DNA from: Darksidea phi
Lineage: Eukaryota; Ascomycota; Dothideomycetes; Pleosporales; Lentitheciaceae
Direction: 5' to 3'
Assembly: GCA_030770425.1 (NCBI GenBank)
Contig: JASJFT010000004.1
Location: 372,001-436,000, forward strand
Length of the DNA stretch: 64,000 nucleotides
The notes under the pieces: model-generated
The model's database searches: none
The model's input: only the letters and a program-made list of their open reading frames with translations
What the model was told of the DNA's origin: nothing
Shown here: positions 23,520 to 35,051 of the stretch, piece by piece
Layout of the letters: each line of letters opens with the position of its first letter
Numbering within the stretch: position 1 is the stretch's first letter
Position numbers and translations under genes: made by a program

Positions 23520-24265
23520 ATGTATTCTCCAGCACTTTTTTCCACCGTCTTCGTTACAACAGCATCCGCCTTAACCCAAACCATTACCGCGGCTATCGAT
23601 AACCTACCAACCCAGATCTCTACCGTAACTATCGATGCTGTGGACTCAACCGCCACGACCTTCAATTACCCTTGTCTAGATTCGGCTTCCGGTAAAACGT
23701 CAATCATGACCCCGTCCGTTCTCTTGGAGGGAGTCTCTGTATCGCCGGTTACGGATGGGTCAACGTTGCCAAATCCAACCCCGTCCCCGTCTTCGCCTCC
23801 AAGTTGTGCTCCTTTCTCGTTCACACAAGGACCGTCTACATGGATAATGTCATTTGAGATACCTGACGTAACGTACAAGGGAGGCTGCACCACTTATGTA
23901 CCGCCCCACGGAGACGAGCCCCAGCGGTATTGCTCAGCGAGCTATACGACTAGCGGGGTCATTGCAGAAATGACTCGAATTGATTCCGCGCCTTGGGCCC
24001 GCAGCAATGTAACCGCCGTTGCTGATGCTTCGCTCAATTGTAGGTAGAGGCGATAACAATGACTCTTTACTTGCTTGTAGGAAGGAGAGCTAATGTTTTG
24101 TGTAATATAGTGCTGACGACCGCGAATTCTTATACTCCGTCTACGAGTCTGCCAACGTCGACAAGCGAGGGCATGGCTGGTGGAATTCCCCATCCAACGG
24201 GCGCGGCCTTGGGACTCAGTGTTGGCGGTGCTATTGGCATACTTGCTGCGGCTTTGGCTTTGTGA
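23520..24265 (+). CDS. Small secreted, probably GPI-anchored protein
   Basis: Predicted 224 aa cell-surface protein in two exons (23520-24039 and 24111-24265; intron 71 nt, GTAGGT...TATAG). It has a short N-terminal signal (MYSPALFSTVFVTTASAL). The middle is Ser/Thr/Pro-rich with a few cysteines (PPSCAPFSF, GGCTTYVPP, RYCSASY). The C-terminus is hydrophobic (LGLSVGGAIGILAAALAL) after a small-residue stretch, typical of a GPI attachment signal. No catalytic motif is seen. It resembles the broad class of fungal GPI-anchored wall proteins without a known function. Confidence 0.65.
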
Positions 24266-25124
24266 ATTTTTACATCACTAGCTGTCCTGGGGCGCTCCTT
24301 GTATTCTTAAATAGCGACTCTTAATTGTTTTCGACATTGAACGCTATCCAAGTCACTATTTTAGTAGCTTCTAGGCAATATCACGAATTTTGTTTTTATG
24401 GATAGTATATAGTTACGTTATCTATCAGGTCAGCTCATATAGCTGCCCCTGCTCATACTCCTCATACACGTATATAGGCAGCTCTCCTACAGAGCTATTA
24501 CAACCAATGTAGTCTTCACATCTACCTCCTCACAGTGTATACAGTGATTCACACTGTAACATTATCTCTCAAAGGGGAATGGACTCAAGCTTGACAGGGA
24601 CCGAAGAGCAAGCTCATGCCAATACCCTACTATGACATCTTCGAGCTTGTTTGAGGAAGGGAGACTGCGTGGCTGCCCTTTAGCCTTGCATCTCTGTACC
24701 TCCAGTGTAAATTGATTTTCTAGCTAAAAGTCATTCATAATTTGCCTACGACTTTGGAGGGTTTAGACGTCTCCACCCTCCGCTATTCAAATTAGGTTTC
24801 TATGGTTGGCACGCAGTTTGCTATACCCAATTACCCATCTATCGAGAAATAGGATAAATGTCCACACTGGACGTCAAACTTTGAGAGACGTCAGTCAAAT
24901 GCCAAGCCTTCAATGGTGAATCTAGTTGTGTTCGGCTAGGGAATATTAGAGCGGAAACTATGCGAAACAATCGCTCTCCAGCCGCTCCCTCTCCTTTAAC
25001 CCTGAAGTAAGTGGTGGCTGCCTTTCTCGGATAGCATAAGAAATGCACCGAGAGTCATGGAATAATACAACAGAACTATAAAGAAAATACAAGGTCCTCG
25101 TTCAATGTCAGGTGTTTTTGAGAG
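24266..25124. other. Intergenic region with a dispersed repeat
   Basis: No gene recognised. It contains the repeat at about 24440-24530. A 69 aa minus-strand frame at 24839-25048 has no recognisable features. Confidence 0.4.
24440..24530. repeat. Dispersed repeat, copy 1 (inverted match at 54365-54440)
   Basis: Contains ctcatactcctcata, acgtatata and tcctacagagctattaca, in the same order as the reverse complement of 54365-54440. Identity is roughly 75-85% by eye. It could be part of a degraded transposon or solo LTR. Confidence 0.6.
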
Positions 25125-27071
25125 TCACACAGCGCCTTCATCAAGCTCGCCCTCAAGATCTCTTACCATACGCTCCTCGCTCGCTATTGCCAACCGTGGC
25201 AAGCTATCTACGCTCAGGATCAGATCTTCTTGCTCAAACGCCCCGCGTACTATGTCCGTTCCGGGTGTGCTTGTCAACAACAGCTTTACGGAAGCTATCA
25301 CGCTGCTATCAGTGACGAGGCGAATCAAACTGAGAAAGACCGGCAGCGCCTCAGCTTCGAATTCTTCTCTCTCAAACAGGACCGCGCCATCGACGATGAA
25401 GAACAGCGTCATCGTGGCCGGCAACTGCCGCACTAACGAGCTGAGTAATTTAGTCAACGCCTCATGATTGCCTTCTTGAAGACTCTCAAGGTCGATGTCG
25501 TTGTGGAGAGGTTTGGTGTCAAATTCAAATTGCCTTAGAAGCTGGTCGATCAGACTCGAAAGCATAGCACGCCCTCCAGTACGCGCTCCAGGTTCACTCT
25601 GGTCAATGTGGCGTCCGCAAAACCAAAGTGCCGATACGAAGCGATCTTTAGTCCGGAGAGACTCCGCTATAGTCGTACAGAAAACAGAGAGTGGGGAAAC
25701 TTCAGCAATCGTCTTCGGTCGGTGGAAATCCCAGTGAATCAGAAGTTTCGCTGAGGAGGGAGATACGATCCAGTTCCGGAAGAGTTGTGTGTGGATGATC
25801 TGCTCGGCTCTCGCTTTGTCTTTAGTGGGAAGTTGCTCTTTCTTATCCATGACGAAAGTGACATCAGCGAAGTCGAGATTGAACGTATCAATCATACGAC
25901 GGAGTGTGTCTTGGCTAATGTACCAGTCTAGAGCCGGTACTTGCGTCGGCTGCGGCGGAGGAGCCCACATGCTCAGCTGCTTTGGAGATGTAGAGCGCAG
26001 TATTCCGTTCTCGACCCTGAGATAAATATTCTCTTGCCGGGCGGCTTCGAGCTCGCGATCCCTCTTCTGCAAATGGTCTCTTAGCAGCTGCTCGATCGAG
26101 TTGTTGCCGGTGACCAAGATATCCACTTTGCAGGCCAATTGCTCATGGAGCCTTCTTGTCTCTTGTGAATACATGTGAAACTCGAAAATATGTGATTTGA
26201 GTGCTTGCTGGATTAGATCTCTGGCCCTCGTCTGGATCATGCCGAGGCTTTCGAGTAAGCTCCTTTCGTAGTCTTCACCGCTGAGGAGCGCTTTTCCGCC
26301 TCGGAGAAACGCACTGCTGATAAAGAAGCCGATTGCTCGTTCGACGGCTTCCAAGGTCGTAGCAATTAAATCTATAGATGCAATCCGAATGTTTGCATCG
26401 CCCTGGAATGTGCTAAGAAAGAGTTCAACGTCGGAAAAGATGGGAACGAGCCCGTCGAAGCCTGCGAGGGCCTTATTCCGCACAATTGCAGCGGTCTTGA
26501 CAGCATCGAGCAGAACTTCTACGGCGCCTATGACAGGTGTCGCGATTTTATCTTGAGGGACAACACTTTTCGCTATCTTGGCCGCTTCGGCTCCAGGGGC
26601 GATGTTATCGGCGGCCTTCCTTCGAATCTTTCGGACCCAGCCCACCGAGCCTCCACTCGCTTGGTAATTTGCGCGCGCCGATTCAAGAGTATCATACACA
26701 GCGTCCCAGTCAGTCTTATCTCTGATGTGGTAGACTGTTTTCGATCGACCTTTAGGCTCTTTCGTGTACTGGAATCTCGCCATAGATTCTGGGAAGATCC
26801 CATTCCAGAATTTCATGGCGTTGGTATCTGTCCATTCCGGCCTTTGCGGCAGACCGCTGGTGCTGAACGATACATTTGGCGGCGGTGGCGTCATGTGGCT
26901 GTTGTTCGGATTGGCCACCAAAGCCTGACTAGCCGGGACGTATTGGTTCGACATCGGATCGTACTGCACTATTTGAGAAGCAAAAGCCGGATGGTGTTTA
27001 GGGAGTCGTTGATCGATGAAATCGATAGTTGGCGCCCGTTTCGTAACTGCTGGTATGGGAGGGTTCGCCAT
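25125..27071 (-). CDS. STAND-like protein with degenerate NTPase domain
   Basis: Single-exon 648 aa protein. Residues 1-130 are Pro/Gln-rich and probably disordered. Residues about 135-300 form a helical bundle similar to the N-terminal helical domains of fungal STAND proteins (DUF7708/goodbye-like): WDAVYDTLESA, GWVRKIRRKAADN, PVIGAVEVLLDA. A coiled coil follows (about 310-365). The C-terminal part (about 390-640) keeps the later landmarks of a STAND P-loop NTPase: SALWFCGRH, SSLIDQLLRQF, LFFIVDG (Walker B position) and VKLLLTSTP (sensor position). No GxxxxGK[ST] Walker A is visible, so ATP hydrolysis is doubtful. It is divergent from the AAA+ gene with 535 bp between starts. Confidence 0.6.
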   Translation of the reverse strand: MANPPIPAVTKRAPTIDFIDQRLPKHHPAFASQIVQYDPMSNQYVPASQALVANPNNSHMTPPPPNVSFSTSGLPQRPEWTDTNAMKFWNGIFPESMARFQYTKEPKGRSKTVYHIRDKTDWDAVYDTLESARANYQASGGSVGWVRKIRRKAADNIAPGAEAAKIAKSVVPQDKIATPVIGAVEVLLDAVKTAAIVRNKALAGFDGLVPIFSDVELFLSTFQGDANIRIASIDLIATTLEAVERAIGFFISSAFLRGGKALLSGEDYERSLLESLGMIQTRARDLIQQALKSHIFEFHMYSQETRRLHEQLACKVDILVTGNNSIEQLLRDHLQKRDRELEAARQENIYLRVENGILRSTSPKQLSMWAPPPQPTQVPALDWYISQDTLRRMIDTFNLDFADVTFVMDKKEQLPTKDKARAEQIIHTQLFRNWIVSPSSAKLLIHWDFHRPKTIAEVSPLSVFCTTIAESLRTKDRFVSALWFCGRHIDQSEPGARTGGRAMLSSLIDQLLRQFEFDTKPLHNDIDLESLQEGNHEALTKLLSSLVRQLPATMTLFFIVDGAVLFEREEFEAEALPVFLSLIRLVTDSSVIASVKLLLTSTPGTDIVRGAFEQEDLILSVDSLPRLAIASEERMVRDLEGELDEGAV

Positions 27072-27606
27072 GATGATGATGCGCAGCGAGAAGGAGGGGC
27101 TCTGCAGGGTTGTCGGTGGTGGTTAAAGCACCCGCGGAGCTGCACAGCCGGGCTTACGTGCCACCAAAGGGACACCCAACTCGCGCTTCTACAACGTATT
27201 CTTGTTACGCAGCACCCCGTACATCGGCCCGTCAATAGGCTCACCAAAATCGACTCTGATTGCTCAGGTAGGTGGTACTGGATATTTCGCTTTAGTGCCT
27301 GCCATTTCAGGTCGCTTGTGCTAAGCGGGCCGACGAGGCTGAGAGTTCTTATCGCGGAAGTCTCGGTAGCGGCGTGTTCTGGTTGGAGCAAGCGTTACGG
27401 CCCCCACAGCTGACCGGGAGAGGTTCGCATGCCGATCCGAGGGATTTAGGCATCCTTTTCTTGCATTTTCAGCTTGAGGATGCGACGTTCGCTTGTTCTT
27501 ACAATAATCACCCCCAATTCCCCGACGGCTTTAGACAACACCATACAGTTAGCCTGGTCGCGGTCCAAAGCCTTCGAAAGTCTTTCCTTTCCGTTAATTT
27601 TGATCA
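27072..27606. promoter_or_regulatory. Divergent intergenic region between two ATPase-type genes
   Basis: 535 bp separating start codons of divergent genes; it must hold both promoters. Long frames crossing it are antisense extensions of the STAND-like gene. Confidence 0.45.
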
Positions 27607-30600
27607 GTGGCGACGTCGATTCTTCCTTATCGCACCACAGCTACAGTTTCCCCAAGGGCTGGAGCCGGCGTACATATCCAGGCCGACCCAGAGCCGGACA
27701 TGGCCGACATCCCCAACGACAATTCGAGCCCCGGGGAGGACACCGGGCCAGGGACAGAGTACCTCGGCAAGCCCAACACAGCAGCTGGAGATGGAAATGA
27801 CCGGGGATCTATGTTGCCAGTGAACGATGCGCTTTCCGATGATATCAACACCCTGAAAAAGAAGATTTTGGAGCTGGAGGCGCGCCAGCTCAAAACTGGC
27901 CCGGCGGTATCTGAGCCGATGGCAACCGATCCAAAGGTTATGGCAGACGTAGAACAATACAAGCGGATGGAGGCTTGCCTGTACAAGCACCGGAAAGACT
28001 GGGAGGTGAACGGGGGTTCGGGTGGTTGGGAAACGGATTATGTAACAGCAAAGCCCCGGAATTACGGCGATCAGGGTTGGTTTAGAGTTCAGCGACATTT
28101 TATTCCAAACCGCTCATATGAGCGACCGGATATATTTGATCCTAGCCACGATTGCCGTCCTAAGGATTCAGGCTATCTAGAAGAGGGCGGAAAAGATGGA
28201 AAGGACGATTATGACACGATGATTGACTGGGGCAACCGCCGAGAGAGACTCCGGACGAATTTCGAATGGGAAATGGATCGCTTGTATTTGAGCGAAGAGC
28301 TGCAGCGGAGAAGGGAAGAGAAACTTAAGAGCGCCGAGAAGCAGAAGCGGCGGGAGCGCCGTATGGCCGAAATGGATGCCCAAGTCAGTGGAGAACAGAA
28401 GATAGACGGGACAGCATCGACTTGCACTACTTTCGCCGCGCCCAAACTCAACTGGTTGGAGTGGTATTCCTTCAAACGTTTGGGCCATATTGAGGAGAAG
28501 GATGCAAGCGTTGTCGATATCCTCATGGGTGAACCTGTCATTGATGACGACATGGGAGCAAACCGGTTCTGGTTTGGCTACTCGGGACGCCGCTTGAACA
28601 AGAATATGGCCAAATCTACGGGTCAGAAGCCATTCGATTCCATGCAACCTGGGAAGTCACTGCTTCCGGAGAGAATTCGGGTACACTCAGATGCTCTTCT
28701 TAGGATCTTTGCTGATATTCTTGGATCGGACGGGAGGTCATTGGCCGAGCTGGAGGAAGTCACCGCTGTCTTTATCAGGCCGTACAAGGCAATTGTCTAC
28801 CGGGAACAAGCATTACGAGACTGGTGTACGGCGCTGGAGAAGAAGTTCAAAGTGGCATCCACTAGTCAGCGGATCACTCCATCCGCCAAGGCCTCCCGCC
28901 CCAACCCAGAAGTAAATGATGAGATCACCAAAGTAAGGAGGCAGCATCCTAATGATATTGCTACTGAGAGAAAATTTGAGGAACCCACCGACTCGGTAAA
29001 GGATACCGCGGCTGTAAATCAAGCAGCCGGCAATTCGAAAGCCGCTGAACCTCCAGCTGACCAAGAAGAAGAACCAGACAGCGAGGACGAACAGGACGAG
29101 GGCGAGGGCGAAGTAGACGACCTGACAAAGTCATCGACAGCACTAGAGCACCTTAAATGTCTCCTCGAATTCATAGACTCTAGCGTTGCAGCTAAGAGAG
29201 ACTATCTCAACGGTCCCCAATGTCGGAAAGTCTTCTTCTCTGACCTTTGGCTACTCTTCCGGCCTGGTGTAGAAGTAATAGGCAGCGACGGGAAGCAGGC
29301 TTACAAAGTTATCGGCGTTACCAGTGCGAAGCATCGCATCGCTCCGACTTGGGAGAGATGGTGGCATCCCTCTAATGATGAACGCAGCACGGACCGCAAG
29401 AAGTCAGCATTTAGCATCGAATGCGTGTACATCGACTTCGATGGGAAGAGTATTGGTCCAGTACGAAAGACTTTTGACTTTAAACGCTTCGACGGCGAAA
29501 GAGAGGTCACTTCCTTGGAACTTTATCCTCTCCGCTTCCACCCTGCCAAATCGTCTGAGTATAGCGAAGCCGAATGGCGGGAGCTGGAGAGTTACCCTGC
29601 CCAGGAACGACATCGACAGAAACTCATTCTTCGAGGCGCCAAGTTTCTAGAAGTCGCTGGAGTCAAACATATGTACTACGCCGGACCTACACTAGAAGTG
29701 AAAGATGAAATAGAAAGCCCTGTCGTTATCGATTTCGAGACAGCGTTCGCTATGCGAGACGATCCACCATCACAAAAACCCGGTATGAAGCCAGTGGAAG
29801 GAGACCAGGTGCATGAAGGATGGAAACCCAATCTCATCACCCTGATTGGGACCGTTGGGGACGATGAGGTTGACGCTGGTATTGGAGACGCCTCGTGTAG
29901 TGGTGACTGCTGTCTAGATGAGTTTGTGCATGACGACCAATATGTTGATCAAAAGCAGAGGACCGAGTACATCAACAGCCTCCTACCCAAAGCAGGCGCC
30001 CTCGATGAACAGCCACCGATAACAATCATGCCCCGAACCCTGAAGGAACTGGAGACTGGGCCCGAGAGCAAGACGGTATGCCAGAAAGACGAATTAGTGA
30101 TTATGTCATATCGCGTGTTTGGCTTTGTCCTACGGAGTCGGAAATGGGGTAAGTGGTTGTAAACACTTGAATAGTGCACGCTGACAATCATATCAAGCCA
30201 AACTGGATCTCTCGCATCTGACTGAAGTTCATTCACCGGAGAGGCCAGCTGTGACCGCTACGACGCCGGGAACGGATGCGCCGGAACAAAAAAGGAAGCC
30301 AAATGAGCCTTTGTCGGCCTTCGATCGTCTGGTTCTCGAAAAAGGCCACCACTCGATGATTGTATCGCTTATTGCCCAACACTTCCGGGACAAGAAGTCG
30401 ACTACAGGTCACAGAGAGGAGTTCGATCTCGTGAAAGGAAAAGGTAATGTCATTCTGCTTCTAACAAACAAACTGTGGACTGACTTTTTTGTAGGAAAGG
30501 GTTTAATCATGCTCCTGCACGGGGCTCCTGGTGTAGGAAAAACTTCCACAGCCGGTTCGCAATACTCGCTCCCTTATGTTTCCGAAAACATTCACTGACA

Positions 30601-32030
30601 GGTGTTGTCTAACAGAGGGAGTGGCCGAACTGTTCCAAAAGCCCTTGTTCCAGATTACATGCGGTACGTGACATTGTGCTCTACTTTCGGGCCTATTTGA
30701 TTGAACAGGAGCTAACAAACGGCCGCAACCGTAGGTGATCTCGGAACGACCGCAACGGAAGTTGAGAGAGCCTTGGAGATGAACTTCTCGCTGGCAAATA
30801 AGTGGGACTGCATCCTTCTTCTTGATGAGGCCGATGTCTTCCTAGCAGAGAGAACGAAAGAGGACTTTAAGCGAAACGGGCTCGTTGCAGGTCAGTCACC
30901 AACCCTTCTGTATCTCTCAGTTTCGTTACGCATTGCTCACTACTATGATAGTCTTCTTGCGCCTCATGGAGTACTATTCAGGCATCCTCTTTCTGACAAC
31001 CAATCGGGTCGGCGACTTTGACGAAGCTTTCACCTCACGTATTCACGTCAGTCTCTACTACCCTGAGCTCAACGCAGAGAAGACTATCAAGGTGTTCAAG
31101 ATTAATATGGACATGATCGAAGACCGTTTTTACGCGAAGAGCCGCGTCATCAAGATTGACAGGATGGAAATCGGCAGTTTCGCGGAGAAATACTTCGCGG
31201 AGCACCCACACGCTCGTTGGAACGGTCGCCAGATCCGCAACGCATGCCAGACGGCATTAGCTCTAGCAGAGTTTGAAGCGCAGGATGAGAGCTTAGAGGA
31301 TACGGAGAATCCGAACACGGAGGTGAACCTAAGGGTTAAGCATTTCGAAGTTGTGAGGAATGCGTATCTTGAATTTACGAAGTATATGCACGACTTGTAT
31401 GGCTCCACCTCTGCGCGGAGGGCCAAGGAGGCCAAGTTGCGTGCTATTTGGTTTGACGAGAACGACCGCGTGGTGAAAACTCAGAACATAGGCGGTACGG
31501 GCCTAGACAAGAAAAACGCTTTTCTGCTTGCCTCACAAGGCCAGCAAAGCCGTCTACCGGGGCATTCGCCACAGCAGACGTTTCAGCAACCCTCTTATCC
31601 GCAGCAACCAGGAGTTTATCAACAGTCTGGTTATCAACCACCACCACAACAACAGCATTATTACCCGAACCCGAGCCACAACCACACATTCGGCACGCAG
31701 CAGCCGCAGTACAACAATCCGCCGCAAGCACAAATGCAAGGTCGGATGCAAGGGCAGCATTATCCCTCTAACTATAATTGGAATAATCAGGGTACGAACA
31801 ACCCCGGTGTTTACTCTCCTGACCCTCAGGAGGGAGGGCAGTCTCCCGGCTCCGTTCCGCCAAGGCAGCAAGCGACGCCTACACCACAACACCAGCAGCT
31901 ACGAGATAATCAACCAAATCCGCCGTGGTTGGACGCAAACATTAGGAATATGTACGCAGCGTCAGGTCCCCAAGGTAACGGGCAAGCGACGGCTGGGGCG
32001 AGTGGACCTACTAGATCCGATTGGAATTAA
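27607..32030 (+). CDS. DUF7025-type AAA+ ATPase
   Basis: Large AAA+ ATPase of 1376 aa in six exons: 27607-30148, 30198-30443, 30495-30554, 30616-30663, 30735-30890 and 30952-32030. All splices keep the frame. Residues 1-60 are disordered. Charged coiled coils occur at about 70-100 and 205-255. A fungal N-terminal domain (DUF7025-type; FFSDLWLLFRPG, AYKVIGV) lies at about 535-690, after an acidic tract (about 485-505). The single AAA module has Walker A GAPGVGKT (about residue 939), Walker B ILLLDEADVF (about 990-1000), TTNRVGDFDEAFTSRIH with an arginine-finger-like position, and an RWNGRQIRNACQTA lid. The tail after about 1170 is Gln/Pro/Tyr-rich and prion-like. Family members are putative remodelling ATPases of unknown target. 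Confidence 0.85.
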
Positions 32031-32269
32031 TCCGCCTGCGGAGGTTTCAGCTCCGGTCCGCGTTCAGGGCTCCGCAATACCTATGAATGGAAGCCGCAAT
32101 AATCTTGAGGTTGGAGCTTGACTGAACGGCCAAAGGGTTTGGGGCGTATGTTCAACCAGTTTGTCATCTAAACACTGTTGGCTGGGTTCGTAGAATTATG
32201 AATGAAAGTATTTTCATCAATGGCCCTACAAATCGCTGGGAGAACTCATCATTTGTGTGCGTTCTTAGA

Positions 32270-32516
32270 GTGGGAGTATCTTTTGTGGGGTCCACGCGGA
32301 GTTTGTACACAGTAGAGCTGCGGAGCTGTACACAGTACTGTCGATTGTGAGGTATGTTCACCACCGAGGAGGTGATTATTTAGTTTAGATTTACATGTAG
32401 GACTCTTTTAGAAGGTCCGTACGAAATACAGTAGGAGTCTATACACAGTAGAGGTACTATACCCACACCTTATACACGATAATGGAGCTGTAGAGCTATA
32501 TATAGTACTATCGATC
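32270..32516 (-). repeat. Dispersed repeat family A, partial tandem copy
   Basis: On the reverse strand it carries attatcgtgtataaggtgtg, ctactgtgtata and actcctactgtatttcgta, matching 55391-55513 and 60412-60520. The part at about 32270-32360 is a second, partial unit with gtacacagtag and tacacagtact. Copies are diverged. It may be LTR- or MITE-derived. Confidence 0.7.
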
Positions 32517-32750
32517 GTAAATGATGAGGCAATGTCTCGAACCTCGAATATTAAGGCGACGAGCGAGCAATAATATACACCTATACTACCACCCACAACA
32601 TAATAATTACCTGCCATAATACTAGAATCCTACTTGATGCCTATCTCTTATCCTTGGCCAGCTTGCTCACATCCATCTCTTGTGCCTACTCAGCTTCCTC
32701 ACCTCTTCTTTAAAACTTACTATCAACACCCAACACCCACCAACTACGCC

Positions 32751-32834
32751 ATGTCCTCGCCTGATATCGGCATCGGCCAGGTCCTTCGGGAGCGTCGCGG
32801 TGGCTCCAGCTATGACGGAAAGTTCGAGAGGTGA
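32751..32834 (+). pseudogene. Possible gene-start remnant (27 codons)
   Basis: A pyrimidine-rich leader and an ATG in typical fungal context (actacgcc before ATG) open a 27-codon frame, MSSPDIGIGQVLRERRGG and on, which then stops. No continuing exon is recognised. It looks like the 5' end of a gene cut off by rearrangement. It could also be a short upstream ORF. Confidence 0.25.
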
Positions 32835-33064
32835 CTATATTCCTCCTACTTCGCTTAACATTGCGTGCCAGGTCGGATGTTGGAACGTTAACAAAGCACT
32901 ACTAAGGTAGTTTCAGTGTTTGAATTAACATAGCAGACAACAAGGAAGACAAGTGGAACTTTTGGATTGAATAGAAAGACACCCGTATTCATTGACTCGC
33001 CCGACTTTCAGGCAGCACGGTTGCCTTGACATCGGTTCGGCTTTCCGAAGGCCAAAAAATCAAA

Positions 33065-34248
33065 CTAAACATCCTGCGCCTCATATAACCGAGTAAACCC
33101 ATCCTGTCTCGGAGTCTTCACTGGCTCCGGCTGCGTCAACGCCTTCGTACTATCCGAGTACCTGAGCTCAAACTCCGTCTCCCTACTAATACCTACGCTC
33201 CCCTTGGACGCCTTTGTAGTCGTCTTAGACCAGTTGCTCGTCACCCTGTCGAGGACCTGTGGAAGTTGGATGCCCCTGAAGATCAAGCCGAGGAGCGGGT
33301 TGATCTGCAGCAAGGCAGCCGCGATAAGATACATGCCCGGTTCTACAGCGGACCAGATCAGAGGTTTAGCGCCGTTGTAGGTGTAGTCGCCCCAGAGGTC
33401 GGCGCGGAAGAACTCGACGAAGCGGAGGATGGAGGTGATGATGCCACTGTGGAGGGATGTCAGTAATTGGAATAGAGGGGGAGATGGTGAGGGTGAATGT
33501 ACATTGAGCCTAACCCGAAGGTAGCAAACAAACAGATCTTTTTGATCAAAGGAGTTTGCACTCTGTAGATCGACGGAAAGCAGAGCGCCATGAGCAAGAT
33601 ATCGGTAACAATGTTCGGGAAACTGACCCAACGGTACGAAGCCCCAACATTCATGCACTTCCCGCCTGGAATTGTTTTATCCCAGTTATACGCAAAGGGT
33701 CTGCAAGAAAGAGCAGGAGATATAAGGCCGTATCCGAGAAGCAAAAGCATCGCAATGGCGATGGCGTAACAGGCGTAACGCAGCCTGTGACGATGCTGCG
33801 CAAAGATCTTGTAGTAGAGCAAAAGGATGACGAATTTAGGGCAGGTCACCGCGGGTATGTAACACCACTCGATTGCCTTGCTGATTTTCAACCGCCTGAC
33901 GAGTTGCCGTCGCTTTATGAGATAAATGTGATGTCCGCCTCCGGTAAGTTCCTGATTGCAGGCCACTTTGTTTAAACGATCAGTACAAGGCGGAGATAGA
34001 AGAGGTGTAGTGAGTGTGTACTTACGCAAGGTTTCCACAGCGATACCACAGGAAAACAGGTAGCCTCCAACCATCAACCAGGGAACTATCGGGTACAAAG
34101 TCGGTTTCTTGATCCATCGCGAAACAAAGTAGGCAATGAATACGACGGTCTCCAGAACAATGAACGTGATTGCAACGTCGATGACAGCCGGACAGCTATC
34201 TTCAGCTCTGGATTCTGGTGTGATGACGAGGCCCGAGGGAAGCGCCAT
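33065..34248 (-). CDS. Fungal rhodopsin-domain 7TM membrane protein
   Basis: Predicted plasma-membrane protein of 355 aa in three exons: 34248-34026, 33965-33503 and 33446-33065 (introns 60 and 56 nt). It shows the layout of the fungal-specific rhodopsin-like family (Fung_rhodopsin): first helix DVAITFIVLETVVFIAYFV, the GGGHH...L step after TM3, LLYYKIF, SCRPFAYNWD, GKCMN, and PNIVTDILLMALCFPSIYRVQ. TM7 is followed by a hydrophilic tail (about 285-355). The usual N-terminal CFEM domain is absent. The first acceptor (AAAG at 33966) was chosen because it keeps the frame; a nearby CAG would not. Function is unknown; related proteins act as receptors or sensors. Confidence 0.78.
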
Positions 34249-35051
34249 GGTGAAATTATGGTCAGTTCGCACTCTTCGTGACAAATGCTTCTTAAAATTG
34301 TGGAAAATCGTCTCTGTGGTGGCTAAACGATAGTCAACGGGTGGTCAGGGAACTACGGCCCCGCTCTATGCCGCACCCTGTCTTTTTCAATCATGCCGTT
34401 TCGCTCGAGCCAATTCTATCACCTCCAGTTAGGTAAATTTGCCCCAATATAGAAGACGCACAGTCGGAGTCCGAAGATGCAGACCCACCAAGTTCAAGCA
34501 ACACAGGAATAAGCCCGCAACCCAAAACCCAGTGCTTGGTGGTAGCACTCCTTTGATTGAGGTGCACATGTCCCGGAAGTAGTGCTTACGCTCGTATCGT
34601 CCCGCGTCGTTGCGAGCGGATTATTGGTGAACTGCGGAAGGTGTGAGTGATACAAAAGCAAACGGTATGACGGGATGAAACTGGGGCTTCGGAAGGCAAA
34701 CTCATTATCGCTCTGAAGCACGCGGTCATGCTTGCATAGAAGCGAACAGAGGGATATTCGTGACCATTGCATTGGGTCGACTCCAACTTGTTTGCCTACT
34801 GCAGTTGCTCGGTAAGCGCCGTCTACATCCAATAACTGGTCGTCAGTTGCCGTGGGCGCCAAGTATGAGCTAGCCGAATAATCACCATGTAGGCAACATG
34901 TACCGGGATATAAATTGCGACAGTGTTACACAGTTTGGTCAGCCTGATTACGCCAAATACCACAGTAGTGTTACTTGACCAATCAAGGCTCTTTGGCGAT
35001 GGGACATACATGTATTGCGCAACAGTGTGGCAGCACCCTGATCCTATTGGC
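34249..35051. other. No gene recognised
   Basis: About 0.8 kb between the 7TM gene and the 3' end of the beta-lactamase-fold gene. Two overlapping minus-strand frames at 34494-34862 have no family features and are not claimed. Confidence 0.4.

Larger units (their letters stand above)
32031..33064. other. Intergenic region with repeats and a gene-start remnant
   Basis: Contains the dispersed repeat at about 32270-32516 and a short promoter-like plus ATG segment near 32640-32834. Otherwise nothing is seen. Confidence 0.4.

Noticed and set aside
26553..27413. 286-codon plus-strand frame
   Set aside because: Antisense to the STAND-like gene and its upstream region, with low-quality composition and no motifs.
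34494..34862. 122-codon minus-strand frame
   Set aside because: No hydrophobic core pattern, motif or splice continuation. Probably chance.
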